NCBI RefSeq assembly: GCF_963169125.1
Contig: NC_084794.1
Location: forward strand, 155,506,858-155,570,857
Reading direction: 5' to 3'
DNA length: 64,000 bases
Source of the DNA: Humulus lupulus
Taxonomy: Eukaryota; Streptophyta; Magnoliopsida; Rosales; Cannabaceae
The notes below the pieces were generated by a model that saw only the letters and a list, made by a program, of their open reading frames with translations, was not told where the DNA came from and searched no databases. Every line of letters begins with the position of its first letter. Positions within the stretch are counted from its first letter, which is position 1. Positions 22,661-33,960 of the stretch are shown here, piece by piece. A program made the position numbers and the translations under genes.

Positions 22661-25600
22661 GCTGGAACCTCTTATACTATTTTGATTGATTCTAGTGCTA
22701 CACATTCTTTTGTTGCTAGTAGAATTATTGATAGACTGTGTAGACCATGTGATTATTATGCTGTGGGGTTCGGGACCTTATTACCCAATGGGGACCTAGT
22801 AGTATCCAGGAGATAGGTTAGATCATTGCCAGTGACAGTAGAGGGCAGAGAGTTATCAGTTGATTTGATAGAGTTGGTTATGACCGTCTTTGACATGATC
22901 TTGGGTATGGATTGGTTGGTGAAGTATGGGGCAACCATAGATTGCAGAAGAAAGATGGTAACCTTTGAGCCTGAAGGTGAGGATCCTTTTGTGTTTGTTG
23001 GCACTGTGCATGGACCTTGTATACCCATGATGTCCGTTCTGAGGGCTAGAGATCTATTGCAAGGAGGTGGCATAGGATTCTTAGCCAGTGTGGTTGATAC
23101 CACTTAGGTTATGCCAGTGGGACCAGAGGAGACCATACTAGTCTGTGAGTTTCTGGATGTGTTTCCAGAAGATTTACCGGGGTTGCCACCACATTGAGAG
23201 ATTGAATTTGTGATTGAACTAGCACCAGGGATGGAGCCAGTGTCTAGAGCACCTTACAGAATGGCCCAAGTAGAATTAAAAGAACTGAAGGTACAGCTGC
23301 AGGAGCTGTTGGACTTAGGTTTCATCAGACCTAGTTTTTCACCGTGGTGTGCACTAGTTCTATTTGTAAAGAAGAAAGATGGTTCTTTGAGGATGTGTAT
23401 TGATTATAGAGAACTGAATAAGTTAACAATTAAGAACAAGTATCCTCTGCCAAGGATAGACGACCTGTTTGATCAATTGCAAGGTAAAAAGGGCATTCTC
23501 AAAGATAGACCTTTGATCTAGTTATCATCAGCTGAGGGTCAAGGAGGGAGATATACCGAAGACTGCCTTTCACACCAGATATGGGCATTATGAGTTCTTA
23601 GTCATGTCCTTTGGGTTGACTAATGCCCCAGTCGCTTTTATGGATTTGATGAACATAGCGTTCCAGGATTATTTGGACCAATTTGTGATCGTCTTCAATG
23701 ATGATATCCTGGTTTATACTCAGTCAGAGTCAGAATATGAGCAACATCTGAGGTTGGTTCTACAGAGACTGAGGGAACACAGATTGTTTGCAAAATTCAA
23801 GAAGTGTGAATTTTGGTTATCTCATGTAACTTTCCTTGAGCACATTGCCAGTAAGGAGGGGATTACGGTGGACCTAGCCAAGATTGAGGCGGTCAGAGAA
23901 TGGCCAAGGCCAAAGAATGCGTCAGACGTTTCCTTAGGTTGGCAGGTTATTACAGGCGTTTCGTGGAAGGGTTCTAGAAGATTGCCACTTCATTGACCGA
24001 GCTGACACGCAAGAATCAGAGGTTTGTGTGGTCAGACAAGTGTGACAAAAACTTCCACGAATTGAAGCAGAGGTTGATTACAGCTCTAGTTCTGAGTCCA
24101 ACAGATCAGGAAAAGTTTGTAATATACTGTGATGCCTCACATCAGGGTTTGGGTTGTGTTTTGATGCAGTCAAGGAAGGTGATTGCTTATGCCTCACGTC
24201 AGTTGAAATGTTATGAACAGAGATACCCCACTCATGATTTAGAGTTGGCAACAGTGGTCTTTGCATTAAGGGTATGGAGACATTTTCTTTATGGAGAAAA
24301 GTGTGAGATTTACACTGACCATAAGAGCCTGAAGTACTTCTTCACACAGAAAGACCCGAACATGAGACAAAGGAGTTGGCTTGAGTTAGTGAAGGATTAT
24401 GATTGTGAAATCTTGTATCATCTAGGAAAGGCCAACGTGGTAGCAGATGCTTTAAGTCGGAAGGGTCCAGGACAGATTTTCAGTGTGAGGCTGATATCCA
24501 GAGAGTTAGCAGAGGATATGACCAGAGCTGGCATAAAGTTGTTGATAGGACAGTTTGATAACATTACGTTACAGTCTACGCTGTTAGAAAGAATAAAGGA
24601 AGGTCAGTTGGGTGATCCACATCTGACAAAGATCAGAGAGGACGTTCTAGCCGGAGTGTCCAGAGATTATACAGTGTCAGAGATGGGCTTGTTGTGATAC
24701 AAGGGTTGGATATGTGTTCCTATGGACACTGTTATGAGATGGGAGATTCTGGGTGAATCTCATACTACTCCTTACTCTTTGCATCCAGGCACCACAAAGA
24801 TGTATCAGGATGTGAGATCGCTGTATTGGAGGCCTGGGATGAAGAGGATATAGTAGAGTATGTGGCTAAGTGCTTGACATGCCAACAGGTCAAGGATGAG
24901 CATCAGAGGCCAGCAGGGCTATTACAACCTCTAGACATCCCAGAGTGGAAATGGGAGGACATCACAATGGATTTCGTGGTGGGATTACCCAGGACTGTGG
25001 GTGTACATGATTCAGTATGGGTTATCAAGGATCGATACACCAAGTCAGCTCACTTCTTACCAGTTAGGACTACTTGTACAGTTGACCAATATGCATATCT
25101 CTATGTGAGAGAGATTGTGCGCCTCCATGGGGCACCGAGGTCGATCGTGTCAGATCAAGACCCCATATTCACTTCCAAGTTCTGGGGTTGTTTACAAAGG
25201 GCCATGGGTACACAGTTGAAGTTCAGTACTGCTTATCATCCTCAAACATGTGGAAGATCTGAGAGGACGATCCAAATATTAGAGGACATGCTTCGTGCAT
25301 ATGTGCTGGACTTTGGTGGGTCCTGGAGTAAGTACTTGCCTTTGATAGAGTTTTCCTACAACAACAGCTATCAGTTCACCATTGGGGTGGCTCCTTATGA
25401 GATGCTGTATGGTAGGAAATGTAGATCCCCCATTCATTGGGATGAGATCGGAGAAAGGAGATACTTTGTTCCTGAGGCAGTTCAGAGGAACAATGAGGCC
25501 ATTGAGAAGATTAGATCTTGGATGATCACTTCTCAAAGTAGACAGAAAAGTTATGCAGATCCCAAACGCAAGAATGTGGAGTTTCAAGTGCGAGACTATG

Positions 25601-25998
25601 TCTTCCTTAGAGTCTTGCCATGGAAAGGGGTGAGAAGATTCGGGAAGAAGGGCAAGTTGAGCCCTAGATTTGTTGGTCCATTTGAGATCCTGGAGAGGAT
25701 TGGTCAAATGGCCTACAGGTTGGCCTTAGCACTGGAATTATCGACCGTGCATAACGTATTTTATATTTCAGCTCTTCGGAGGTATGCATTAGATTTGACT
25801 CTTGTATTGAGTTACGAGGATCTAGAGCTTGAGGCTGATCTTTCCTATGAGGAACAGCCAGTCCAGATACTAGACTGAAAGGACAAGGTCTTGAGGAATA
25901 AAATGATACCTTTGGTTAAGGTATTATGGAGGAACAACAAGGTCGAGGAAGCGACTTGAGAGCTAGAGTCAGATATGCAGAAGCAGTATCTCAAGCTG
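22517..25998 (+). pseudogene. Element G Pol remnant (PR-RT-RH-INT)
   Basis: Protease motif ILIDSSATHSF (near 22680) has Ser where the DSG/DTG triad has Gly. RT is readable from VFPEDLPG (23157) through [20 protein letters not shown] to FNDDILVY (near 23694), with both active-site Asp present. RNase H shows [11 protein letters not shown] (24122), the YPTHDLELA Glu and [12 protein letters not shown], then [10 protein letters not shown]. Integrase has an HHCC remnant, CLTCQQVKDEHQRPAG, the Asp in ITMDF, VSDQDPIF and GRSERT. After integrase, PWKGVRRFGKKGKL leads to a C-terminal region like the Tekay-type chromodomain (LVKVLWRNNKVEEAT, near 25914). Stops lie at 22814, 23105, 23195, 24695 and 25876, with frame changes near 23500, 23940 and 24820. 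Confidence 0.9.
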
Positions 25999-26026
25999 TT
26001 CAGGTAAATTTCGAGGAGGAAATTTC

Positions 26027-26043
26027 TATAAGGAGGGGGTAGT
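26027..26043 (+). promoter_or_regulatory. Polypurine tract of element G
   Basis: A purine-rich run containing aaggagggggtag lies immediately upstream of the TGTAACA start of the 3' LTR, as expected for the plus-strand primer. Confidence 0.8.
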
Positions 26044-28415
26044 TGTAACATCCCAAATTCCCTAATGTAGCTTAGTGCCTGGATTAGGGGGCCAGGAGGG
26101 CCATAATTGATTTAATATGCGGTTATGTGATTATGCGCATGATTATGTGAGTTATATTATTATGTGATGATGATTGCATGCATGTGGGCCCACTTTTTAT
26201 TAGAAGGGCATTTTCATAATTTTGGCCATTGAAGGCATATTTTTATATTTATGTACATGTATGTGATACATGGGTGAAACCACATTATTATGTGGATATG
26301 TTTGAGCTATTCGGCATGAGACGATCCTAGGAAGCAAATTCGCAATTTTGTCATAACGGGGTCAATTACCAGGATATTACGTAATGACAATGATTATTTG
26401 ATGAAGATTGGGAGATAGCGAGATCAGGAGGGAATTCTGGGAATTTTGACTATTTAACCCTCGGGGCATTTTTGGGACCCTGAGCATTAGGATTTACTTG
26501 AGGTTACTTAAGCTTGAAGTAGCCCATCAGAAAGAAAATACGTTCAAAACACTTTCTCTTTTCTCTTGTTATTCCTTTTTACTATTCGTCGCATTTTCGA
26601 AGGAAACTTGAGTTTTAGGACTCAGATTCAAGCGAGGATCGAGTTATAGTGATTCTAGGGAAGATTAAAAGCTTATTAACCGGAGGATTTAGCGAGAAAC
26701 TACTAAAACAGAGGTAATCCAAACTTTAAGTTTTGAGTTTTCGAGTTTCTAAGTTTTGAATTGAATTCTATGTTTTGATGAGTTTTTGAATTGTTTGAAG
26801 ACTGGGTTTTGATGGTTTTGGGTCTCTGAGATTATTGAGAAATTTGTTTTTGGGATTTGGATATGTTTGGATAGGGTTATGGAGTGATTTAATATGGGAA
26901 AAATGAAGGTTTTTGGCTGAGTTCCAAGCCAGGCCGCGACCTTGTTCTTGGGCGCCGCAGCCCAAGCTTAACGAAGAACAGAGGAGAGGCTGATGGGCGT
27001 TAGGGCCGCGACGCCTGGGAGGCGAGCACGACATGAGGTGCAGGCTGAATGGGACTGGAGCCTCTATTTGGAGGCAGGCCGTGGCTCAGGGGTGTGGAGC
27101 CTCGACGCTTAAGGGTAGATTTGGCCAAAGTTGTGTTTTAATCGTGGGAACTCAAACATAAGGCCTCAGGATCGTTTCTACTACCTCGTGTAGTAGGATT
27201 CGACGTCCCAGAGACTAGGACTTGGTCTAGGAACCTTTTATTACTTATTTTTTTGATGGGATTTATATTTGGTTATGATTAGGTGACCACTAAGGGCCTA
27301 AGGACAGGATCGTTCTCAAGTGTTGTTCTTAACCTATTTTACACTCAAGTCTGAGGTAGGAAAAATGCACCCAGTATGTGACATACATGATTATTGATGA
27401 GACATGTTGAGTGCTCTATATATGAACATTGGTTGCATTGTAAATGCTTGGAAGTATTGCTCACTTGTGAATGGCACTGACTTATTAGTCAAAAACGACA
27501 ATGGTGTTAGTACTGGTTGTGAAGCTCTGACTTATTAGTCATGATCGACAATAGTACTGAGTGCTGGTTGTATGGAATTGACTTATGAGTCAAGAGCGGC
27601 ATTAGCGTGTTTAACGCAGGCTAAAGTGATTAGATCTAATCAACATGAGCATTAAATTCTTGATCGACCTATTGGTCGAAGAAAATTAAAGCGCTTGGCT
27701 AGTCTAAGGCTAGCTACTCAGAGCCAGGGCTAAAAGGCTCAGGTGACTAGAGCGTCACATGGCTTAGGGCGCAGGACCCTAGGGAGAGTTATTAGTCATC
27801 TGTTCAGGGCGTAGGACCTCAGAGAGACTTATTAGTAATCTGTTCAGAGTGCACGACCCTAGAGTGACTTACTAGTCATCTATTTAGGGCGCTGGTCCCC
27901 AGAACGACTTAATAGTAAACAATCTAGTGCACATGACCCCAGAATGATCACTTGATCATCTAATATTATTTGTATACATGCGGTAATAAGTTTTCTTGTT
28001 GAGCCTTGGCTCACGGGTGACATGTGGTGCAGGTAAAGGGAGAGAGAAGCTTACCCAACCCTGAGTGGAGAGTTTAGGTGGCGACGTGTACATATGCGGC
28101 CGCTTGACCACCACGACCAAGGTGTTTCTCAAGGGAACTTGTGTTTAACCCTATTTTTGCTGCTTAGGTCAGTAGATTGTAACTTTTGAACTGTAATGAC
28201 CATTTTGGATTGTAAACAACTTTGTAAATACTTTTATGCGATCCCATGTACAGTTTAGTGTTTTTTTATAAAATATATCCATTCCTTTGACCGATATTTT
28301 TACCCTGGCCCATTAATAATACTTAGATGCACATTTATGGCCTAATGACTTGTTTAGTGAGTTAAGCACTATTTAAAGTACACAGTGTGACGGCTTGGCT
28401 AACCAAGGCGTTACA
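26044..28415 (+). repeat. Element G 3' LTR
   Basis: The LTR runs from TGTAACATCCC to GGCGTTACA and aligns along its whole length with the 5' LTR. It is followed by AAGGG, the second copy of the target duplication. It carries about five units of the 40-bp array (27760-27960). Because it is uninterrupted, it defines precisely what was inserted into the 5' copy. Confidence 0.92.
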
Positions 28416-28618
28416 AAGGGCCGGGGATGATACTTCTTCATCTTCTCCATTATCTCTAAGAAACTTCGGCACACCTCCATTCATCGGTGGAGGAGGATCT
28501 CTCATGGACGCCCTTATCTGGGTTCCGTCTAGGTGAACCTCCACTTCTTGATGGTCATCCAGGCATTTTGAAAGCCTTTGAATGTTTCCTAACTGGAGTT
28601 AATGGAAGAACTACTGTC
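28416..28618 (-). pseudogene. Element O leader and Gag N-terminus
   Basis: On the minus strand this is the leader after the O 5' LTR and the first readable Gag residues (VHLDGTQIRASMRDPPPPMN). The frame continues across the G insertion into 16681. No convincing ATG or canonical tRNA primer-binding site is seen, so the true start is unknown. Confidence 0.6.
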
Positions 28619-28620
28619 TG

Positions 28621-30064
28621 TGAGAACTCGTCCACAATGTTAGGTTGGAAAAATCAAAGTATAAAGCTTATAAATGAAGAACTTCAAGAACATAGCAAGT
28701 AACTTAGAAAATAGTTGCAGAAGAAAATGGATAAAAGAACTTGTATTTATCTTGGTACAAAGTTACAATGATTTTCCAACCCCTTTGCAAATGGGGCGTG
28801 GAGCTATTTATAGAGGGCCTCTAATGGCCCATGGTACATGTGGCCCTAAGGGGATAGGGAGGTACTCTAAAGCTACATATGATCCTGGTGCAGGATGTAG
28901 TGGTGTAAGTGGTAGTGGTGTTGGAGGAGTGGTGGTCAGATCCAGTACATGTAAGAGACCTGCATGTAACACTCCTGGCCTTGTACTATGTTGTACCACC
29001 ACCACCTGTATGTTACGAATGTCAGGAGCGTGGTAGTGGAGTTTTAACCAAATACCATTCTTGTACTGCCACTACTTTTCTGGCGTGGATGCTTGGTCTG
29101 TGCCTTGATCCTTGGTGACTAGTACGTACCTATATAGAGGCATTTTGATCATATCTCTTGTCCCTTTCTTTATCCTCCTTAGGTAAGTATGGTGACAATT
29201 TTTCCACTTATACTCATTGGGTGTGCGGAGTGTATGGGTGCCCTTTGAGTACAAAAAGGAATCATGCTTTGCACCAAGTGTCCAAGTCATAGGAATGCCT
29301 AGGGAGGATCTTGGCTACTAAGTAATAAACAAGATTCGAGGTAGGGCTGTGAGGTATGCAAAGTATGGTTGGTTGCTCGAGTGACACATTGACTTTGCAC
29401 GCGAGGTGGGTATCTTGGATGCATGACAGAGGCATTCCTCTATGAGCATATGGGTACAAGGGCCTCGCGGTGTACACATGTGTAAGGGCCTCGCGTGGCG
29501 CACAGGTGTGGGGGGTCTGCGAGGCATGCATGCATGAGCGTCTGCGAGGCGCATAGGAGCAAGGGTTCGCGAGGCGCACAGGCACGGGATCTGAGTAAGG
29601 TGCACGGTGCAAGTGTTTATGAGGCATATAGGTGCGAGTTCCCAGTGAGGCGCATGGGTGCGGGTGTCCGCAAGGTGTACAGGTGCGAGGTCCCAGCGAG
29701 GCGCATAAGCGCGTGGTCAACGAGGCGCCTAGGCGCGGGGGTCTGCAATCACCTGGGCACAAGGCCTCATTGAGGCGCATGGGTGCAAGGTCCCAGTGAG
29801 ATGCCTGGGCGCGAGGTCCCAGTGAAGCACCTAGGCGTGAGGTTCCCGAGAGGCGCCTAGGTGCAGTAGTTTGCAAGGCGCATGGGCACAAGGTCTTAAT
29901 GAGGTGCCTAGGTGCAATGACTTTGGATGGTGCATAGAATCAAGGGTCCTCGCAAACTCACTCTTGTGGGACAAGGAGGTGAACTGATTGAGTGAGATGA
30001 AGGCCATGGGACCAGGATACGCTAGAGGCTCACTTTGTGTAGGCACAAAGACTTGTGCGAAACA
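28621..30064 (-). repeat. Element O 5' LTR (high-coordinate copy)
   Basis: This 1444-bp copy aligns with 12416-13641. The minus-strand TATA box is at 28805-28812. Its GC-rich minisatellite (about 29440-29925, roughly 17-19 units of 25-30 bp) is longer than in the partner and accounts for nearly all of the 218-bp length difference. Long open frames over the array on both strands have no domains. Confidence 0.75.
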
Positions 30065-30079
30065 TAGTGTTGTGTGATT

Positions 30080-30540
30080 ATCTAGGAGCTTTTGACATGA
30101 GTTGTGGTCCTTACTTGGGGTGGAGTTTTAAAATCCATATATGTTGTGTATTGATGATAAGGCAAACAACATTCTTATTGAAGTTGTCCTTGCTATCAGT
30201 GTGTAGGTATGAAAATAGTCTATGCCTCCCTTTTGTCTAAACCCTTTAGCCACCAACCTTGCTTTAAAGGCTAGGATTGTCCAATTGGTGTGATATTTTC
30301 TTCGAAATACCCACTTACAACCTTGCATGGTGCATAGACTCAAGGGTCCTCGCGAACTCACTCTGTGGTAGATTAACAATTTCCCAAGTATGGTTGGATA
30401 TAATTGAATCTATTTCATCATTGATTGCCTCCCAAATATAGAGTCTCTTGAAGACATAACTTCTTGGATGATTTTGGGATTATCTTCTACTTAAAGTTTT
30501 GGGGATAAGGCTAATAAACTTGGTTTTGTATTAAAACTCA
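30080..30540 (-). pseudogene. Copia Y remnant: RT N-terminus
   Basis: Minus-strand translation shows AINDEIDSI and TWEIVN, then GCKWVFRRKYH, then FKARLVAKGFRQKGGIDYF and TTSIRMLFALSSIHN. These are the first conserved blocks of copia RT. A 46-bp piece of element O's LTR has replaced a few codons between VN and GCKWVF. The 3' end, around an MDFKT-like motif near 30110, overlaps by roughly a dozen codons the start of the RT fragment at 12425. A clean split of one copy by element O is therefore not proven. Confidence 0.75.
30323..30368 (+). repeat. 46-bp fragment of element O LTR inside copia RT
   Basis: The segment is nearly identical to 29923-29969 of the O 5' LTR ('ggtgcatagactcaagggtcctcg' type sequence), with a few substitutions and one single-base gap. 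It lies about 260 bp outside the LTR, in the middle of copia coding sequence. It resembles filler DNA from template switching during break repair. Confidence 0.75.
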
Positions 30541-30938
30541 AAGCAATAATCACAAAGAATCTAACTCTAATGGAAGATAATCACAAAGTATATAAACACA
30601 AATAAATGAGTGAAGAGTTTACCTTTCTTCAAGAAGAGCCTGCAAACATAAAATCACAAGTCTGTGATTTTATGTGAACCACAAGTGTTACAAGGCTTGA
30701 CACAAATGAAGATTTGTTGTCCAAAAATCTCTATTCCTAGCATTCTCCTTGGAATTTCTTGAGCTATAACAATGGAATGAGATTGGGATTCACAAACCTT
30801 GATCCTTCATGTAAGTTAAGCTTTCTTGAAGAAGATCTTGGAGAAAACTAGTAATCTTGAAAGCTAGAGATAGAGAGAGAGAGAGGTGAGTGATCAAGTC
30901 ACCAATTAACTCAAATGAACCCTTCCGATAGTGTATGA
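30541..30938. other. Unclassified segment, left part
   Basis: No coding domain is seen. It probably belongs with 33589-33960, since the two were adjacent before solo LTR A1 inserted, and together they separate copia RT from copia integrase coding. An unrelated LTR or small element of about 770 bp is the simplest reading, but I cannot define its ends. It holds a short GA-rich run (about 30870-30885) and a small hairpin (about 30644-30675, aaaatcacaag..ctgtgatttt). Confidence 0.35.
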
Positions 30939-31558
30939 TGTTAGGAACAGTTCCTAGTGCGCAGCAGAAATTGCGGTAATGGAATTATTGTATACAACAA
31001 TTTTTTTTCATATAAACAACTTTATATGAGGATCCTTTAATATGAAATATGTTAATCAACATGATATGTATATGTAAAAATAATACGAAATGATTTACCT
31101 CTTATAGCTTATCAAGAATCCTTGAATCTTTTTGTATATATTTTGATCTTCCTATCCTCGCTAGAGTACTCATACCAAGATCTTCCAAGACGTTCTCTAC
31201 ACCTCAAGATGTAGGTGGGAACATAGAGAACAAGAATCAATATTTGTGAATCAAAAGTATTCTCAATGCATGAGACTCTTGATTATAGGCTAGAGATAAA
31301 TGTATATCTTTTGTGAGAAAAAGATGATTAGTTTTTCTGATTTCTCCTGAAAAACTATTATTTGTTTATTTTCTATCATATAGAATATATAGGCATTATT
31401 ATCATAATAATAATCAAATAAAATTGTCCATCTTAATAATAATAAATAAATGATAATTAAAGATAAAGTCTTACATTCCATTTTAAAAACCTTTTTCAAA
31501 ATATTTTATTAATTAATTAAAATAAAAAGCCAATAACTAATTACTATCAGCAGTGGTT

Positions 31559-31592
31559 CATGCATAGGGCAGTCCAGGAAGCCCTATGCATG
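31559..31592. other. LTR A1 hairpin
   Basis: Perfect 12-bp arms (catgcatagggc / gccctatgcatg) are separated by a 10-bp loop. The Z 3' LTR has a hairpin at the equivalent place (36974-37011) built from largely different arm sequence. Confidence 0.75.
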
Positions 31593-32273
31593 TATCGCTT
31601 ACTTGAAATAAGGGGATTTGATTTTTCATGCATTTTTATTTACTGAACCTCCCCGGGGAAGCCATATGGCAGTCTACGAAAATTTCATGATACAATAATA
31701 AATTGTGCAACTTGAATTATCACATAACTGCATATTTATCCCGAAGAATAAATATTCTCTCAAATAGCCCATTCACAGTTTGATCCTTGTATCAACTCTT
31801 ACCTTGAATAGTATTGATAGAGCTGCCCCGTGGACCTATGGACAAATAATTCCAAGCTCCAAAAAATAATAGAATATTAACCAAAACTCCTTGATTAAAT
31901 AATCATATTTATTAATCTCATGATTACTCCACTATAAATATGAGATTGCACTCTTGAGAATTAAAGACATATATTTACTGAGTATTTTATTGTAACCATA
32001 AAGTGTCTATTGATATAATCACTACATACAAATTAATCTTCTATTGATGATTCATAATTAATTGTGAATAAAATCAGCGTTTTACCCTTTAATTATATCT
32101 TGATTCCTAGTGTACCATTGAATTTACTAGTGAAGGTTAATTCATAACCTGATTATTAATTTGACGTCAATAGCCTTTTCAGTTCCAAAAGCATACCGAT
32201 AGGGAACCATCATTCAATCTATAAGAAGGTATAAATTCCATATCTGTTAAGCTATGTCCCCAGCCATATACAT

Positions 32274-33024
32274 TGTACGCCCTGATTTTCCCACGGGCTG
32301 ATTAGCAAGCCGAGTTGTGGACTAATCATGATTATCTCATGGATGCCCCCAAGACCGGAGCTTTTGTCATTAGCTCGAGGAAGCCCCAAGGGCTCGCCTT
32401 CATTGCCCAAGACTGGAGCAGGGACTCTGAAGGCCAAAGGTCGAGTCAAGTATGCAGCTCGTGGTACGAGCTGGATATGGAGGCTATGACCCTTTATGAA
32501 GTCAACACACGCAAGGTAAACATGCATATATCATGCATCACGTGTCTGATATGCCCCTTACTTCTCGGACACACAGCAGGAATGTGCGTATTCAGACACC
32601 CACGACTGGGTTGGGCCGTGCGGCCCATTATCTCCTTACCTGTCAATTTGACCACAGTTATGTGTCAGGTTTGGGAATTAATCAAGAATGTCACAGAATT
32701 GATATGACAGGTAAGAGGGTCACGGGATGACCTTCTTACCTGCGTCCAGGTGCCTTCTCCTATAAATATGGAGACCCTGGGAGTTGATAAGGGGTTGGTT
32801 AAATGATCTCTTGTAAGAAATACTCTGTAATTAAATACCCAGTATACATCAATAATATTGACTAGTGGAGTAGAAGGATTTTAACCTTTGAACCACTTAA
32901 AAAAACGTGTCTTGAGTCACCTCTTTCATTCTCTAAGATCATATATCTGTTACGGTTCTACATTTAGCACTAATCCCTTTCTCTTCATTTCTTAATTACC
33001 TGTTGGCGAAGAACCACGTCAACA
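32274..33024 (+). repeat. Solo LTR B1 nested in A1
   Basis: The 751-bp LTR runs TGTACGCCC...CGTCAACA and is flanked by perfect TACAT duplications (32269-32273 and 33025-33029). A TATAAATA box lies at 32761-32768 on the plus strand. It is homologous to B2 (52655-53433) and more distantly to the LTR of element T, with which it shares the 'aaggattttaacc' region and the gttggcgaa...gtcaaca end. It is probably a solo LTR of a Tat-lineage gypsy family. Confidence 0.92.
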
Positions 33025-33588
33025 TACATCATTGAGTCCCCAAAACAATAGTTCTTAGCTTGATCATTCTGACAAACCGTAATGCATGAATCAAATGGTC
33101 AAATGACATATGTAGGAGTTCATAGTAACTTCAGGATTAAGATCGGTTTGTAAATGACCATCAGTTGATGTGTTTTATAATACCACAAAATGGTATTTAA
33201 ACAAGTATTATCAAATCACATCTAGTCCAGTTCTACATACTCTCAGTATGCAAAGTTCCTCTGCTAAAGTGTCCTACTACACTAGTAACCCAGATCTAGG
33301 TCATATGTATTCATAATACTAGTGGACCGTACTAGCAGTAACTAATCTAAAGATTCCATAACTTTATTTTACTGCGAACTATTTAAGTCCATTATCTCAA
33401 TCTCAATCCTCTCATACCAATGTGAGATTGAAACCACATAGATGAACTTGAGAATTTGTTGATATTTACTTAATATTATTAATAATAATATAGTATATAA
33501 GCTACATATATACAATAATTCAATTCATTCATTCATTTCATTAAAACCATTGTTAACTACAATTGCTTTATGGGCACAATTCCCAACA

Positions 33589-33960
33589 TATGAAACTCAT
33601 TAGACTCAACCAATGAGATTAGAGCATTTTAATTTGAATTTTGGAGCCAAAAACACATCATTGTACGAACTCATACAGACAGCCCAGGTGACACATCGCC
33701 TACCACTAGAGGATGTGTCACCGAGTACCAGGTGACACGTCACCTGGTCTATTATTTTGTGGCCGAGCGACGGGTTGCCTCTGGCCCATAGGTGATGCAT
33801 TGTTGATGCCACTGAATTTGCGCTCCAAAACTTGTTTCATAACATCCCTAAATGCTCCAATTTTTTTTGGATACTCTCATATACTCCAAAGAAACACTTT
33901 TGACCCAAAAATATGCTTTATAAATGCCTATACTGAATGTCAACTCTCACATGATTTATA
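33589..33960. other. Unclassified segment, right part
   Basis: No coding domain is recognised. Repeated 'aggtgacac(a/g)tc(a/g)cct' motifs occur near 33685, 33715 and 33733, including a short palindrome around 33731-33745. It is presumed to continue 30541-30938 across the A1 insertion. Confidence 0.35.

Larger units (their letters stand above)
16682..28415 (+). mobile_element. Ty3/gypsy element G (Tekay/Del-like chromovirus), dead
   Basis: The element has two LTRs of about 2.4 kb (16682-21239 including an insertion, and 26044-28415), a degenerate methionine-tRNA primer-binding site, gag-pol in the order Gag, protease, RT, RNase H, integrase, and a polypurine tract. It is flanked by a perfect 5-bp target-site duplication AAGGG (16677-16681 and 28416-28420). 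The domain order and the C-terminal region after integrase suggest the Tekay/Del chromovirus lineage. Multiple stops and at least three frame changes inactivate it. It inserted into the Gag region of element O. Confidence 0.93.
12416..30064 (-). mobile_element. Gypsy-type element O (Gag remnant only), hosting element G
   Basis: Two direct repeats (12416-13641 and 28621-30064) flank an interior that, once element G is subtracted, is about 3.2 kb. The interior encodes a Ty3/gypsy-type Gag on the minus strand, read 28544 to 28416 and then from 16681 downward. No protease, RT or integrase is found, so this is a non-autonomous or internally deleted element. Minus orientation is supported by the Gag strand and by CTATAAATAG TATA boxes on the minus strand of both LTRs. 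Flanking 5-mers (gatgg on the left, tagtg on the right) do not match, so no target-site duplication is confirmed. Confidence 0.7.
30939..33588 (-). repeat. Solo copia LTR A1, carrying solo LTR B1
   Basis: The segment begins TGTTAGGAAC and ends CCCAACA and is flanked by a perfect 5-bp duplication TATGA (30934-30938 and 33589-33593). In reverse complement it begins TGTTGGGAATTGTGCCC. It matches in order the LTRs of copia Z at 36275-43994 and from 49806: the 'cacctcaagatgt-ggtgggaacatagagaacaag' block, a hairpin, and the 'ccttttcagttccaaaag' block. Without B1 it is about 1.9 kb. No interior or second LTR accompanies it, so it is a solo LTR left by recombination. Confidence 0.9.
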
